Notes: generated from the letters alone by a model not told the origin. A stretch of 64,000 bases of DNA from Paraburkholderia dilworthii (GCF_000472525.1 NZ_AWZT01000009.1:1-64000); one strand, 5' to 3'; positions 27,575-37,705 are shown, counted from the stretch's first letter. A program made the numbers and translations.

Positions 27575-28675
27575 ATGTCCGGCAACACGCTCGGTACGCT
27601 TTTTACTGTCACGACCTTCGGCGAATCGCACGGGCCGGCCATCGGCTGTGTGATCGACGGCTGCCCGCCGGGCATGGCGCTCAACGAAGCGGACATCCAG
27701 CTGGAGCTCGACCGCCGCAAGCCGGGCACGTCGCGCCACGTCACTCAGCGTCAGGAAGAAGACAAGGTCGAGATTCTGTCGGGCGTGTTCGAGGGCGAGA
27801 CTACGGGGGCGCCGATTGCGCTTCTGATTCGCAACACGGACCAGCGCAGCAAGGACTACGGCAATATCGCCGACACCTTCCGTCCGGGCCACGCCGACTA
27901 CACCTACTGGCAAAAGTACGGCATTCGCGACTATCGCGGCGGCGGCCGATCGTCGGCGCGTTTGACGGCGCCTACGGTGGCGGCCGGCGCGGTCGCGAAG
28001 AAATGGCTGCGCGAGAAATTCGGCACCGAAATTCGTGGCTACATGGCCGCGCTCGGCGAGATCGGCGTGCCGTTCGTCGATTGGGCGCATGTGCGCGAGA
28101 ACCCCTTCTTCGTGCCTAACGCCGATATCGTGCCGCAACTCGAAGCCTATATGGACGCGCTGCGCAAGGACGGCGACTCGATCGGCGCGCGCATCAACGT
28201 GGTGGCTTCGGGTGTGCCGGTCGGCCTTGGCGAGCCGCTGTTCGACCGGCTGGACGCCGATATCGCTCATGCCATGATGGGGATCAACGCGGTGAAGGGC
28301 GTGGAAGTCGGCGCCGGGTTTGCAAGCGTCGCGCAGCGTGGTTCGGTGCATGGCGACGAACTCACGCCCGAGGGCTTCGTCGGCAATCACGCGGGCGGTG
28401 TGCTCGGCGGCATTTCGACCGGGCAAGACATTACGGTGTCGATCGCCATCAAGCCGACTTCGAGCATCCGCACGCCGCGCCGCTCTATCGACAAGGCGGG
28501 GCAGCCGGCGATCGTCGAGACGTTTGGACGGCATGACCCGTGCGTCGGCATTCGCGCCACGCCGATCGCGGAATCCATGCTCGCGCTCGTGCTGATCGAC
28601 CACGCGTTGCGCCACCGTGCGCAATGTGGCGACGTCTCAGTGAGTACGCCGAAGATCGCGGCGAGCGCGCCGTAA
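27575..28675 (+). CDS. aroC: chorismate synthase
   Basis: A 366-aa enzyme for the last step of the shikimate pathway, converting 5-enolpyruvylshikimate-3-phosphate to chorismate with reduced FMN. Signatures: [15 protein letters not shown] at residue 15, [14 protein letters not shown] and [11 protein letters not shown] near 110-130, [15 protein letters not shown], and [15 protein letters not shown] near 271. Usual length. It sits about 100 bp after the MFS-acyltransferase gene with a CATAAT near 27536 as a weak -10 candidate. Confidence 0.97.
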   Translation: MSGNTLGTLFTVTTFGESHGPAIGCVIDGCPPGMALNEADIQLELDRRKPGTSRHVTQRQEEDKVEILSGVFEGETTGAPIALLIRNTDQRSKDYGNIADTFRPGHADYTYWQKYGIRDYRGGGRSSARLTAPTVAAGAVAKKWLREKFGTEIRGYMAALGEIGVPFVDWAHVRENPFFVPNADIVPQLEAYMDALRKDGDSIGARINVVASGVPVGLGEPLFDRLDADIAHAMMGINAVKGVEVGAGFASVAQRGSVHGDELTPEGFVGNHAGGVLGGISTGQDITVSIAIKPTSSIRTPRRSIDKAGQPAIVETFGRHDPCVGIRATPIAESMLALVLIDHALRHRAQCGDVSVSTPKIAASAP

Positions 28676-28726
28676 CGAGCGCCGTTAGCGCATGTTCAAT
28701 CGCACTGCGCGGGCGGCGCTTTTCGC

Positions 28727-30202
28727 ATGCATTCTCTCTTAACACAGCCGGCGGACAACGTTCTGCCGGCCTTGCGGGCACGCGCCGCGACGCCGCACGC
28801 CACCGCGCGCGACTGTCTCGCTTTGGGTCAGACGCTGCTGCAACACGCGGGCGGCGATAAAGCGCTGCAACGCGAAGCGCTCGTGGCCCTCGTGCGCGCA
28901 TACCAGCTTGATCCCTCCTGTGAGCCGACGCTAGTCCACACTATTGCGCAGACGGCATTCGTCGTGCGTGACTGGGAACTTGTCGAATCCGCCACGGGAC
29001 TGCTGCTCGCCCAAAATCCCGCCGATGCAAACGCATTGATCTGGCGCGCGGCCGCCGTGCAACATCGCGACGACTTTACAACCGCAGAGGCTCTGCTGCG
29101 TGAGGCGGTGCGTATCGTGCCGGGCAATCCGGTCGCGCTTCACAAGCTGGCGTTATGCATCAAGGAGCAGGCGCGCTTCGCGGAAGCCGAAGCGTTGCTC
29201 GCGCAGGTGCTTGCGTTGTCGCCGAATAATCCGCATGCATTGTTCGATCTCTCCGAACTCGAAATTCGCAGCGGGCGTTTCGCCGAGGGTTGGGCGCACT
29301 ACGAGTCGCGCATTGCGTTCGCCGGCGATCTGAACAACGCGCAGCAGGCGCTCGCGGCAATCAGCGCGCCTTGGCAAGGCGAGTCGCTGGCGGGCAAGAC
29401 GCTTGTCGTGTACGGCGAGCAAGGCAACGGCGATTGCCTGTGGGCCGTGCGCTTTCTGCCGTTGCTCGCCGAGCGTGCGCGGCGCGAGGGCGGCCAGGTG
29501 ATTTTCGGTCACGATGGGCCGCTGCGACATCTGTTCGAACGGACGCTGCCTGCGGACCTGCGGCTAGAAACAAGCCTCGAAACGCAGCCTGATTTTCATT
29601 GCGGTCTGATGAGCTTGCCGCTGCGTCTGGGCATTTTCGATGCGGCCGTTTGGGGCGCGCCCTATCTGAGCGCCGATCCGCAACATATGCAGTCCTGGGA
29701 GCGGCGGGTGCACGCCTGGGTCGACGGCAAATCCGGCAATTGCAAAGTGGGCCTCGTGTGGAACGGCAATCCAGAGCATATCCGCGATACGCGGCGCTCG
29801 GTGCCGATCGGGCAACTTGAGCCGTTATTGAATATGCCGGGCGTGACGTATTTTGCGTTGTCGCCGGGACGTGGGGAGACGGTCGCGCAATGGCGTGCAA
29901 AAGGCTTCGACATCGTCGATCCCACTCATGATTTTCAATTGGGATTCGACGATGTAGCCGCGCTGCTGGCGAATCTCGATCTGATGGTCACGATCGACAG
30001 CGGGCCGGCTCATCTCGCCGGCGCGCTCGGCGTACCGACCTGCCTCATGATCGATCACGTATCGGCATGGTTCTGGGGCGGCGAGTCGCCGGTTACGCCC
30101 TGGTACGACTCGATCGAACTGTTCCGGCAACCCGCGGCGGGTGTCTGGGCCCCGGTCGTGGCGCGGGTGCGCGCGCGCATCGAAGAAATGGCGCACGGCT
30201 GA
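28727..30202 (+). CDS. TPR-repeat protein with a glycosyltransferase-9-like C-terminal half
   Basis: A 491-aa protein. The N-terminal 200 residues are helical tetratricopeptide-like repeats (NPADANALIWRAAAVQHR, NPVALHKLALCIKEQ, NPHALFDLSELEIRSGRF). The C-terminal half resembles the heptosyltransferase-like domain of bacterial TPR proteins: VYGEQGNGDCLWAVRFLP, KVGLVWNGNPEHIRD and TIDSGPAHLAGALGVPT. Similar proteins occur near flagellar or polysaccharide genes, but no such genes are next to it. Activity unproven. Confidence 0.82.
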   Translation: MHSLLTQPADNVLPALRARAATPHATARDCLALGQTLLQHAGGDKALQREALVALVRAYQLDPSCEPTLVHTIAQTAFVVRDWELVESATGLLLAQNPADANALIWRAAAVQHRDDFTTAEALLREAVRIVPGNPVALHKLALCIKEQARFAEAEALLAQVLALSPNNPHALFDLSELEIRSGRFAEGWAHYESRIAFAGDLNNAQQALAAISAPWQGESLAGKTLVVYGEQGNGDCLWAVRFLPLLAERARREGGQVIFGHDGPLRHLFERTLPADLRLETSLETQPDFHCGLMSLPLRLGIFDAAVWGAPYLSADPQHMQSWERRVHAWVDGKSGNCKVGLVWNGNPEHIRDTRRSVPIGQLEPLLNMPGVTYFALSPGRGETVAQWRAKGFDIVDPTHDFQLGFDDVAALLANLDLMVTIDSGPAHLAGALGVPTCLMIDHVSAWFWGGESPVTPWYDSIELFRQPAAGVWAPVVARVRARIEEMAHG

Positions 30203-30209
30203 GTGGTGC

Positions 30210-30248
30210 CCTTCGCAAAGCAGACGTCGTCCGTACGCGTTGCGAAGG
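30210..30248. terminator. hairpin between convergent TPR and ETF-QO genes
   Basis: Perfect 9-bp arms CCTTCGCAA and TTGCGAAGG, 21 bases apart, fill most of the gap between converging genes. No T-run, so function is uncertain. Confidence 0.35.
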
Positions 30249-30258
30249 TGGGGCTCCG

Positions 30259-31932
30259 TTACATGTTCGGATAGTTTGGCCCGCCGCCGCCTTCAGGCGT
30301 CACCCACACGATGTTCTGCGTCGGGTCCTTGATGTCGCAGGTCTTGCAGTGCACGCAGTTCTGCGCGTTGATCACGAGGCGTTCGCTGCCGTCGTCGTTT
30401 TTCACGAACTCATAAACGGCCGCCGGGCAGTAACGCGACTCCGGACCCGCATACGTCTGCCAGTTCACGTTCACGGGCACCGTGGGGTCTTTGAGCGTCA
30501 AGTGAGCCGGCTGATTCTCTTCGTGATTCGTGTTCGAGATGAACACCGAAGACAACCGGTCGAACGTCAGCTTGCCGTCCGGCTTCGGATATTCAATCGG
30601 CTTGCACTGCGAAGCGGGCTTCAGCATTTCATGATCGGAATGCTGGTGATGCAGCGTCCACGGCACATTACCGCCGAGCACTTTCTGTTCGATGCCGACC
30701 ATCAACGTGCCCAGATACAGGCCCTTGCTCATCCACTGCTTGAAATTGCGGGCCCTGTAGAGCTCCGTGTGCAGCCATGACGTCTTGAACGACTCGGGAT
30801 AGGCGGTGAGCTCGTCGCTGGTGCGGCCTGCCTGTACGGCTTCAAAAGCGGCGTCGGCGGCGAGCATGCCGGTCTTGATCGCCGCATGCGAGCCCTTGAT
30901 GCGCGAGGCGTTGAGGAAGCCCGCGTCATCGCCGACCAGTGCGCCGCCGGGGAACACCAGCTTGGGCAACGACATCAGGCCGCCCGCGGTGATCGCCCGC
31001 GCGCCATAAGACACGCGCTTGCCGCCTTCCAGAAAATGGCGGATCGCCGGATGGGTCTTGTAGCGCTGGAATTCCTCGAACGGCGACAGATAGGGATTCG
31101 TGTAGCCGAGGCCGACCACAAAACCGACCACCACCTGGTTGTTATCCATGTGATAGAGGAACGAGCCGCCGTAGGTGTCCGTCTGCAACGGCCAGCCGGC
31201 CGTGTGGATCACGAGCCCCGGCTTGTGTTTCGACGGATCGATCTCCCATAACTCCTTGATACCGATGCCGTACACCTGCGGATCGACACCGTCGCGCAGC
31301 CTGAACTTGTCGTTCAGCTGCCGCCCGAGATGTCCGCGCGCGCCTTCGCAGAAAAGCGTGTACTTCGCGTGCAGTTCCATGCCGAGCTGGAAGTTTTCGG
31401 TCGGCTGACCGTCCTTGCCGATGCCGAGGTTGCCGGTCGCGACGCCCTTCACCGAGCCGTCATCGTTGTACAGCACTTCAGCGGCGGGAAAGCCGGGAAA
31501 GATTTCGACGCCCAGCGCTTCCGCCTGCTGGCCCAGCCAGCGCGTGACATTCGCGAGGCTGATCACGTAGTTGCCGTGGTTCTTGAAGTTGTCCGGCAGC
31601 GCCCAGTTCGGCACCGCCTTCGCTGTGTTCTCCGACAGAAACAGGAAGCGGTCCTCGGTCACTTCGACGTCCAGAGGCGCGCCTTTTTCCTTCCAGTCGG
31701 GAATCAGTTCATTCAACGCGCGCGGATCCATCACCGCGCCCGAGAGGATGTGCGCCCCGATCTCCGAGCCCTTTTCCAGCACGCACACGCCAAGCTCGAC
31801 GCCCTTGTCGGCCGCCAGCTGCTTGAGGCGGATCGCCGCGGACAGGCCAGCCGGGCCGCCGCCGACGATCACGACGTCGTATTCCATCGATTCGCGCGGG
31901 CCGTACTGCTCAATGAGACTTGCGGGGGTCAT
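30259..31932 (-). CDS. electron transfer flavoprotein-ubiquinone oxidoreductase
   Basis: A 557-aa membrane-associated flavoprotein that passes electrons from ETF to ubiquinone, serving beta-oxidation and amino-acid dehydrogenases. The FAD dinucleotide fold VGGGPAGLSAAIRL is near residue 24, GAHILSGAVMDPRAL near 58, and the 4Fe-4S cluster motif CVHCKTCDIKDP near the C-terminus, with two further Cys from the family pattern upstream (YCPAAVYEF). Length matches the family. It would drain electrons from the acyl-CoA dehydrogenases at 52516-54866, though it is not linked to them. Confidence 0.95.
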   Translation of the reverse strand: MTPASLIEQYGPRESMEYDVVIVGGGPAGLSAAIRLKQLAADKGVELGVCVLEKGSEIGAHILSGAVMDPRALNELIPDWKEKGAPLDVEVTEDRFLFLSENTAKAVPNWALPDNFKNHGNYVISLANVTRWLGQQAEALGVEIFPGFPAAEVLYNDDGSVKGVATGNLGIGKDGQPTENFQLGMELHAKYTLFCEGARGHLGRQLNDKFRLRDGVDPQVYGIGIKELWEIDPSKHKPGLVIHTAGWPLQTDTYGGSFLYHMDNNQVVVGFVVGLGYTNPYLSPFEEFQRYKTHPAIRHFLEGGKRVSYGARAITAGGLMSLPKLVFPGGALVGDDAGFLNASRIKGSHAAIKTGMLAADAAFEAVQAGRTSDELTAYPESFKTSWLHTELYRARNFKQWMSKGLYLGTLMVGIEQKVLGGNVPWTLHHQHSDHEMLKPASQCKPIEYPKPDGKLTFDRLSSVFISNTNHEENQPAHLTLKDPTVPVNVNWQTYAGPESRYCPAAVYEFVKNDDGSERLVINAQNCVHCKTCDIKDPTQNIVWVTPEGGGGPNYPNM

Positions 31933-32119
31933 TGATGCTCCTCTTACCGTTAGAATGCTTTTTTCGGGATCGTATTGTGGGCGATGGGCTCTTGCACCGC
32001 AACCCGATCAGCAGAGATTAGCACGAGCGTTCTATTTCTGTGATACGGTATTGACCCGGACACGGGTCGGGCCGCGACTGACAACCGCATTCGTAACTAC
32101 AACCGAACAAGGAACGACA

Positions 32120-32896
32120 ATGGGCCGTTCGATCAATCTGGAAGGGAAAGTCGCGCTCATCACCGGCGCCTCGAGCGGGTTGGGAAAGCGCTTTGCTCAG
32201 GTGTTGTCGCAGGCGGGCGCCAAGGTCGTGCTGGCGAGCCGGCGAACCGAGCGTCTGAAGGAACTGCGCGCCGAAATCGAGGCGTCGGGCGGCGCGGCGC
32301 ACGTGGTGTCGCTCGACGTGACCGATTATCAGAGCATCAAGTCGGCGGTTGCGCACGCGGAAACCGAGGCTGGCACCATCGACATTCTGGTCAACAACTC
32401 GGGCGTGTCCACCACGCAGAAGCTGTCGGAAGTCACACCCGCCGACTTCGAATATGTGTTCGATACCAACACCCGCGGTGCATTCTTCGTCGCGCAGGAA
32501 GTGGCCAAGCGCATGATCATGCGCGGCAACAATGCGCAGAAGCCGTCGTACCGCATCATCAATATCGCGTCGATGGCGGGCTTGCGCGTGCTGCCGCAAA
32601 TTGGCCTTTATTCGATGAGCAAGGCGGCCGTCGTCCATATGACGAAAGCTATGGCGCTCGAATGGGGCAAGCACGGCATCAACGTGAACGCGATCTGCCC
32701 GGGCTATATCGACACTGAGATTAACCATCATCACTGGTCGACTGAGCAGGGGCAAAAGCTCGTGTCGATGCTGCCGCGCCATCGCGTCGGCAAGCCCGAC
32801 GACCTGGACGGACTCCTGCTGTTGTTGGCGGCGGACGAATCGCAGTTCATCAACGGCTCGGTGATCGCCGCCGACGACGGCTTCGGCCTCGCCTGA
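32120..32896 (+). CDS. short-chain dehydrogenase/reductase
   Basis: A 258-aa classical SDR. Cofactor motif TGASSGLGKRFAQ near residue 15, NNSGVS near 94 and the catalytic YSMSK near 172. The ASRR after the second strand suggests NADPH or NADP preference. The ATG at 32120 has AAGGAA upstream. Divergent from ETF-QO. Substrate unknown; FabG-like activity on 3-oxoacyl substrates is one possibility. A repeat tract begins just after its stop. Confidence 0.9.
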   Translation: MGRSINLEGKVALITGASSGLGKRFAQVLSQAGAKVVLASRRTERLKELRAEIEASGGAAHVVSLDVTDYQSIKSAVAHAETEAGTIDILVNNSGVSTTQKLSEVTPADFEYVFDTNTRGAFFVAQEVAKRMIMRGNNAQKPSYRIINIASMAGLRVLPQIGLYSMSKAAVVHMTKAMALEWGKHGINVNAICPGYIDTEINHHHWSTEQGQKLVSMLPRHRVGKPDDLDGLLLLLAADESQFINGSVIAADDGFGLA

Positions 32897-32920
32897 GCGC
32901 CGTGTTGCCTGCAATTTCGC

Positions 32921-33080
32921 GCGCGATTTGACGTGCGATTCGCGTGCGATGTGACGTGCGATTTGACGTGCGATTCGCGTGCGATGTGACGTGCGATGTG
33001 ACGTGCGATTCGCGTGCGATGTGACGTGCGATGTGACGTGCGATGTGGTGGGCGATTTTGCGCGTAATTTCGCATGCGAC
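32921..33080. repeat. 11/12-bp tandem repeat tract
   Basis: About 13 consecutive units, mostly GTGCGATGTGAC (12 bp), alternating with GTGCGATTCGC (11 bp) and GTGCGATTTGAC. The last units decay (GGGCGATTTTGC, GCGTAATTTCGC). It fills the gap between the SDR and thioesterase genes. The mixed unit length breaks any reading frame, so it is not coding on either strand in a consistent way. 33081-33290 beyond it holds nothing clear. Confidence 0.92.
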
Positions 33081-33290
33081 CCTCCGGTGCGACTTTGCGC
33101 GCGGCCCGGCGGGCATCGTCTCCGCGCGCAGCCAACGCGCGCAGCCAATTGACTCAGTTTCGAAGAAGCTGTTTTACGCGCGCGGGCCTTCTGCCAATAA
33201 AAGGTCTGCGCTAAGGTGCTCGCATCGACCTGGTTTCGTCGCGTTTAAACTTGGATTCAATCCTCAAGAAGTAAGAAGAGCAGAAGCACA

Positions 33291-33734
33291 ATGAGCGATT
33301 TTCACGCAGTTTTCGAGATGTCGATGCCGATCCGTTGGGGCGACATGGACGCCTTCGGCCATGTGAATAACACGGTCTATTTCCGCTACATGGAGCAGGT
33401 GCGTATTTCCTGGTTCGAGCAGCTCGGCTTTGCCGGCAGCAATGCAGACGGGCAGGGGCCGGTGATCGTGAATGCGTCGATGGAGTTTCTCAAGCAACTG
33501 CATTATCCCGGCGACGTGATCGGCCGCATGAGTGTCGCGACGCCTGGCCGCAGCAGTTTCGACACCGCATTCGAACTCGTGCGCGCGGACGATCCGAGCA
33601 CCGTTTATGCGCGCGGCGCCGCCCGCTGCGTGTGGATTGACTATGCGGCCGGCAAGTCGGTGCCGGTTCCTGACGTATTGCGCGCGACAATCGAGCGCGC
33701 CGCGCTGGTGAAAGCCGCTGAGCCGGCCGCGTAG
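33291..33734 (+). CDS. hotdog-fold acyl-CoA thioesterase (YbgC/FadM-like)
   Basis: A 147-aa 4HBT-family thioesterase with the active-site block WGDMDAFGHVNNTVYFRYME near residue 16, where the Asp is catalytic. It is predicted to hydrolyse acyl-CoA. Length is usual. AAGAAGAG-rich sequence precedes the ATG. Physiological substrate unknown; a single gene without a partner. Confidence 0.9.
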   Translation: MSDFHAVFEMSMPIRWGDMDAFGHVNNTVYFRYMEQVRISWFEQLGFAGSNADGQGPVIVNASMEFLKQLHYPGDVIGRMSVATPGRSSFDTAFELVRADDPSTVYARGAARCVWIDYAAGKSVPVPDVLRATIERAALVKAAEPAA

Positions 33735-33890
33735 GCTTGCGATCAATTGCGGCGTGGCTTTGCGGCCTGTGACGTCGCCGCTTTGCTTCCGAGTCTCCCT
33801 TAACGCCTCGACCTCGCGGCCTCGCTTCACCGTTTCACCTCATAGCCTGACTTCGCACAAAGCGGCGTCGCGCGTCGCTGCTGCGTCGGG

Positions 33891-34436
33891 TCAATGCCCG
33901 AGCAAACGCTGCAGCAATTCGGTCGCGTTGCCCGTATCGTATTTGCGCATCAGCCGCGCGCGATAGACGTCGACCGTGCGCGGGCTGATGTCCAGCGCGC
34001 GCCCGATCTGCTTGCTGGTCTTTCCCGTCACGAGTTGCGCGGCGATTTCGCGTTCGCGGGGCGTCAACTCGACAGCCACGCGGCGCGTCGCGCTCAAATC
34101 CTCGAAAGTCCACACGCCCGCCGCGTGCGGGTCGGCGCGCCGCTGCGCGCGGCCTGTCACGTGGCACCAGAACAACTCGCCGTTGGCGCGCTTCATGATG
34201 CGGTCGTCGGCATAGCTGCCTTGCGCGGTCATGATCGGCGGAATCCGTGCGCCGATCCGCTCGAATTCATCCGCCGATGGGTACAGAATCTGGAACGACT
34301 GCCCGAGCAGCGCCTCGCGCGGGCAGCCGAAGATCGACGCAAGTTCGTCATTGCAGTCTTCGATAATGCGCTCACGTGACAGCACGAGCCCGATCGGTGC
34401 GAGATGGAAAGCGGTTTGGTAATCCAGTGCGGGCAT
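33891..34436 (-). CDS. PAS-LuxR (GerE) transcriptional regulator
   Basis: A 181-aa protein: an N-terminal PAS domain (about 5-110; LAPIGLVLSRERIIEDCNDE) and a C-terminal LuxR helix-turn-helix (about 120-178; LTPREREIAAQLVTGKTSKQIG, SPRTVDVYRARLMRKY). There is no receiver domain, so the PAS part must sense the signal. The ATG at 34436 is preferred over an upstream in-frame start. Divergent from scoAB, which makes it a candidate regulator of that operon by position only. Confidence 0.87.
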   Translation of the reverse strand: MPALDYQTAFHLAPIGLVLSRERIIEDCNDELASIFGCPREALLGQSFQILYPSADEFERIGARIPPIMTAQGSYADDRIMKRANGELFWCHVTGRAQRRADPHAAGVWTFEDLSATRRVAVELTPREREIAAQLVTGKTSKQIGRALDISPRTVDVYRARLMRKYDTGNATELLQRLLGH

Positions 34437-34682
34437 GGGCTGGCGGCAAGTACTTATGTATTTTTGCGTATTGTGCCGTATAGCGCACGCAGCGTACCCT
34501 TTCGGGCACACAGAACGCGGCGAAGCGTCGAAGCGTCTGTGACGGCGTTTGCGCGAAGCTTCATGCTGGCTGAACGCACGGCATCGTCCGGATGACTAGA
34601 ATGACGTGTCGGGCCGTGCCCGGGCGCGTCGCACCCGCCGCAATAACCGGTTTCGGGTTTCCATAAAGGAAGGGACATACTG

Positions 34683-35387
34683 ATGAACAAAGTCTATCCA
34701 GGCGCCGCCGAGGCGCTGAAAGACATCGTCAAGGACGGGCAGACGTTTGCCGTCGGCGGCTTCGGGCTATGCGGCATTCCCGAAGCGCTGATCGCGGCGC
34801 TGCGTGACACCAAGGTGCAAAACATCACCTGTATCAGCAACAACGCGGGTGTCGACGGGTTCGGCCTCGGTCTGCTGCTCGAAACGCGCCAGATCAAGAA
34901 GATGATCTCGTCGTATGTCGGCGAGAACAAGGAGTTCGAGCGCCAGTATCTGGCCGGCGAACTCGAACTCGAATTCACGCCGCAAGGCACGCTTGCCGAA
35001 AAGCTGCGTGCGGGCGGCTCGGGCATCCCGGCGTTCTTCACGAACACCGGTTACGGCACGCTGATCGCCGAAGGCAAGGAAACGCGTCAGTTCGGCGAAA
35101 ATCACTATGTGCTCGAACATTCGCTGACGGCGGATGTCGCGCTCGTCAAGGCGTGGAAGGCCGACAAGTCGGGCAACCTGATCTATCGCCGCACCGCGCG
35201 CAACTTCAATCCGATGTGCGCGATGGCCGGCAAGATCACCGTCGCGGAAGTGGAAGAAATCGTCGAGGTGGGCGAGCTCGATCCGGACGCGATTCATACG
35301 CCTGGCATCTTCGTTCAGCGCATCGTGCTCAATGCGCATCCGGAAAAACGCATCGAACAACGCGTCGTCCGCGCGAAAGGAGACTGA
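34683..35387 (+). CDS. scoA: succinyl-CoA:3-ketoacid CoA-transferase subunit A
   Basis: A 234-aa alpha subunit that moves CoA between succinyl-CoA and acetoacetate or a related 3-oxo acid. [19 protein letters not shown] near residue 22 and [15 protein letters not shown] near 56 are family signatures. AAGGAAGGGA lies before the ATG. Two bases separate its stop from the scoB ATG, so both subunits are surely co-translated. In these bacteria it can take part in ketone-body or polyhydroxybutyrate turnover. Confidence 0.95.
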   Translation: MNKVYPGAAEALKDIVKDGQTFAVGGFGLCGIPEALIAALRDTKVQNITCISNNAGVDGFGLGLLLETRQIKKMISSYVGENKEFERQYLAGELELEFTPQGTLAEKLRAGGSGIPAFFTNTGYGTLIAEGKETRQFGENHYVLEHSLTADVALVKAWKADKSGNLIYRRTARNFNPMCAMAGKITVAEVEEIVEVGELDPDAIHTPGIFVQRIVLNAHPEKRIEQRVVRAKGD

Positions 35388-35389
35388 TC

Positions 35390-36031
35390 ATGGCATGGAC
35401 TCGTGACCAAATGGCCGCGCGTGCGGCGAAGGAATTGCAGGACGGCTTCTACGTGAATCTCGGCATCGGGCTGCCGACGCTGGTGGCGAATCACGTGCCG
35501 CCGGGCGTCGAAGTGTGGCTGCAATCGGAAAACGGCCTGCTCGGCATCGGCCCGTCGCCGACCGAAGATGAAGTCGACGCCGACCTCATCAACGCGGGCA
35601 AGCAGACGGTGACCACGCTGCCGGGCTCGTCGATTTTCTCGTCGGCGGATTCGTTCGCGATGATTCGCGGCGGGCACATCAACCTCGCGATTCTCGGCGC
35701 CATGCAGATCAGCAAAAAGGGCGACCTCGCCAACTGGATGATCCCCGGCAAGATGATCAAGGGCATGGGCGGCGCAATGGATCTGGTGGCGGGCGTCAAA
35801 CGCGTGGTCGTGCTGATGGAGCACGTGGCAAAGGGCGACCAGCACAAGATTCTCGAAGAATGCACGCTGCCGTTGACCGGCGTAGGCGTGGTGGATCAGA
35901 TCATCACCGACCTCGGCGTGATCGAAGTTACGGATGCGGGGCTGAAAGTGACGGAACTGGCTCCGGGCGTGAGCGTCGACGAGATCAAGGCGAAGACGGG
36001 CGCGCCGCTCGATGTGAGCGCGGTGGGCTGA
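35390..36031 (+). CDS. scoB: succinyl-CoA:3-ketoacid CoA-transferase subunit B
   Basis: A 213-aa beta subunit. [10 protein letters not shown] near residue 46 carries the catalytic Glu that forms the CoA thioester. [16 protein letters not shown] precedes it and [13 protein letters not shown] near 126 follows. GAAAGGAG lies just before the ATG. A strong terminator follows at 36088-36124. Confidence 0.95.
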   Translation: MAWTRDQMAARAAKELQDGFYVNLGIGLPTLVANHVPPGVEVWLQSENGLLGIGPSPTEDEVDADLINAGKQTVTTLPGSSIFSSADSFAMIRGGHINLAILGAMQISKKGDLANWMIPGKMIKGMGGAMDLVAGVKRVVVLMEHVAKGDQHKILEECTLPLTGVGVVDQIITDLGVIEVTDAGLKVTELAPGVSVDEIKAKTGAPLDVSAVG

Positions 36032-36087
36032 GTCGGGGTTGCAGGATTGGCCGCCCGCCAATGCATGCGCTAACGGGGGGCGCGGGA

Positions 36088-36124
36088 AAGCGGGCGAGGC
36101 GTGAGTCTCGCCCGCTTTTCTTTT
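36088..36124 (+). terminator. rho-independent terminator after scoB
   Basis: Perfect 11-bp stem AAGCGGGCGAG/CTCGCCCGCTT with an 8-base loop, then TTCTTTTG. Confidence 0.88.
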
Positions 36125-36287
36125 GTGCCGGCGACGTTTTTCTGCGTCCGTCCTATATCGTCCGGCCGATCCTTGCCGCGCGGCAAAGCGGTTTACAATC
36201 GTCCGAAGCAATCATTTGAAAACTGGATGCATGCCGCTTCAGGGTAGAGCGCGGCCAAAATCCGCAGCGCTTTTGCAAGGACCACAC

Positions 36288-37199
36288 ATGACTGCAACAA
36301 CAGCTTTCGACGGCGAGCGGCCCGCGCCGCGCCAACGTTATGTGCAGTGCGCGAGCGCCGTGGGTCTGCATCGCATTGCCTACACCGAATGGGGCGATCC
36401 GGACAATCCGCGCGTGCTGTTGTGCGTGCATGGCTTGACGCGCTCGGGTCGCGATTTCGACCGGCTGGCGGCGCAGTTCGCCGGTACTTACCGCGTCGTC
36501 TGTCCGGACGTGGTGGGCCGGGGCTTGTCATCGTGGCTCGCCAACCCAAACCTGTATAGCGTGCCGCAATATGTCGCCGACATGGTCACGCTCATCGCGC
36601 GGCTGAACGTGGAAACGGTCGACTGGTTCGGCACGTCAATGGGCGGCCTCATCGGGCTTGGCCTCGCGGGTCTCGCGGATACGCCGATCCGCAAGCTGTT
36701 GCTGAACGATGTTGGTCCGCATCTGGAGCCGGAGGCCGTCAAGCGTATCGGCGATTATCTCGGCAAGCCTGTGCGTTTCGACTCGCTGGGGCAGGGCATC
36801 GATCATGCGGCGTTTCTCGCGCGAACCTTCGGCCCGCTGACACTGGACGAATGGCGCGAAATCAATACGCCGCTGCTGCGCGAGGAGAACGGCACATGGT
36901 TGTTCCGCTACGATCCACGCATTGCTCAGCCCTTTGCCGCGACCACCGAAGAAACCGCGAAGCTGGGCGAGGCCGCACTATGGCATTCGCTCGCGTCATT
37001 CCAGGGGCCGGTGCTGGTAGTGAGAGGCGAGTTGTCCGATTTGCTATCGCGTGAAACGGTCGCGAAAATGGTCGAAACGGGGCGTGCGGTTTCGAGGGTC
37101 GAGATCAACGGTGTGGGGCACGCGCCGGCGTTTCTGTCTGCGGATCAGATCGATATTGCAAAGCGGTTCTTTATCGGCACTGGCGGCGACGCGTCATAA
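36288..37199 (+). CDS. alpha/beta-hydrolase fold protein
   Basis: A 303-aa hydrolase. CVHGLTRSGRDFD near 45 is the oxyanion loop, GTSMGGLIGLGLAG near 115 carries the nucleophile Ser, and VRGELSDLLS and NGVGHAPAF supply the acid and His. The ATG at 36288 has AAGGA upstream; a longer open frame before it is unconserved. Related proteins in these genomes are annotated as esterases or depolymerase-like hydrolases. Substrate unknown. Confidence 0.88.
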   Translation: MTATTAFDGERPAPRQRYVQCASAVGLHRIAYTEWGDPDNPRVLLCVHGLTRSGRDFDRLAAQFAGTYRVVCPDVVGRGLSSWLANPNLYSVPQYVADMVTLIARLNVETVDWFGTSMGGLIGLGLAGLADTPIRKLLLNDVGPHLEPEAVKRIGDYLGKPVRFDSLGQGIDHAAFLARTFGPLTLDEWREINTPLLREENGTWLFRYDPRIAQPFAATTEETAKLGEAALWHSLASFQGPVLVVRGELSDLLSRETVAKMVETGRAVSRVEINGVGHAPAFLSADQIDIAKRFFIGTGGDAS

Positions 37200-37282
37200 T
37201 ATGTAGTTGCGCGTGGCGTCATAGCGCGACATGCGAAGCGCATCTCCATTCAATCTTCTTTTACCCATTTTCAGGATTCTTC

Positions 37283-37636
37283 ATGGCAGTCATTCGTCAC
37301 CATGTCGGTAAGCGTCTTTCTGAAATTGCCGTGCACAACGGCACGGTTTACCTCGCCGGCCAGATCGCCGAAGACGCGGACCAGGACATCACAGGCCAGA
37401 CGCGCGAAGTGCTCGGCCACATCGACCGTCTGCTCGGCGAAGCAAACAGCGACAAGTCGCATTTGCTGTCCGTGCAAATCTATATCTCGGACATGGTGCA
37501 TTTCGCCGACATGAACGCCGTGTGGGACGAGTGGGTTGCGCAAGGCGCAACGCCGCCGCGCGCGACTGTCGAAGCGAAGCTCGCGAACCCGAAGTGCCTG
37601 GTCGAAATCGTCGTGGTCGCGGCGCAGCGCAGCTAA
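37283..37636 (+). CDS. RidA/YjgF-family protein
   Basis: A 117-aa Rid-family protein. NGTVYLAGQIAED near residue 19 and PPRATVEAKLANPKCLVEIVV near the end are characteristic; the Arg in PRATVE matches the substrate-binding Arg of RidA. Canonical RidA hydrolyses reactive enamines from PLP enzymes; this one is slightly short and may belong to another Rid subgroup. AGGA lies upstream. Confidence 0.9.
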   Translation: MAVIRHHVGKRLSEIAVHNGTVYLAGQIAEDADQDITGQTREVLGHIDRLLGEANSDKSHLLSVQIYISDMVHFADMNAVWDEWVAQGATPPRATVEAKLANPKCLVEIVVVAAQRS

Positions 37637-37705
37637 AGCGAAGCACGACCGAGCAGTCGTTGTTGAAATTCCGTTGATTTGCCTGGGCCCGGTGGGCCGC
37701 GCACC

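Noticed and set aside
26393..28624. 743-codon minus-strand open frame
   Set aside because: It lies antisense to the MFS-acyltransferase gene and aroC, both clearly real. Its composition is typical of high-GC antisense frames.
32921..33080. Possible CRISPR array
   Set aside because: The units are 11-12 bp and directly abut. There are no spacers and no cas genes.
32018..33148. Long minus-strand open frames with repeated His/Arg/Ser peptides over the tandem tract
   Set aside because: They are read-through of the 11/12-bp repeats and of the antisense of the SDR gene. The peptide repeats come from the DNA repeats and have no start signal or known family.
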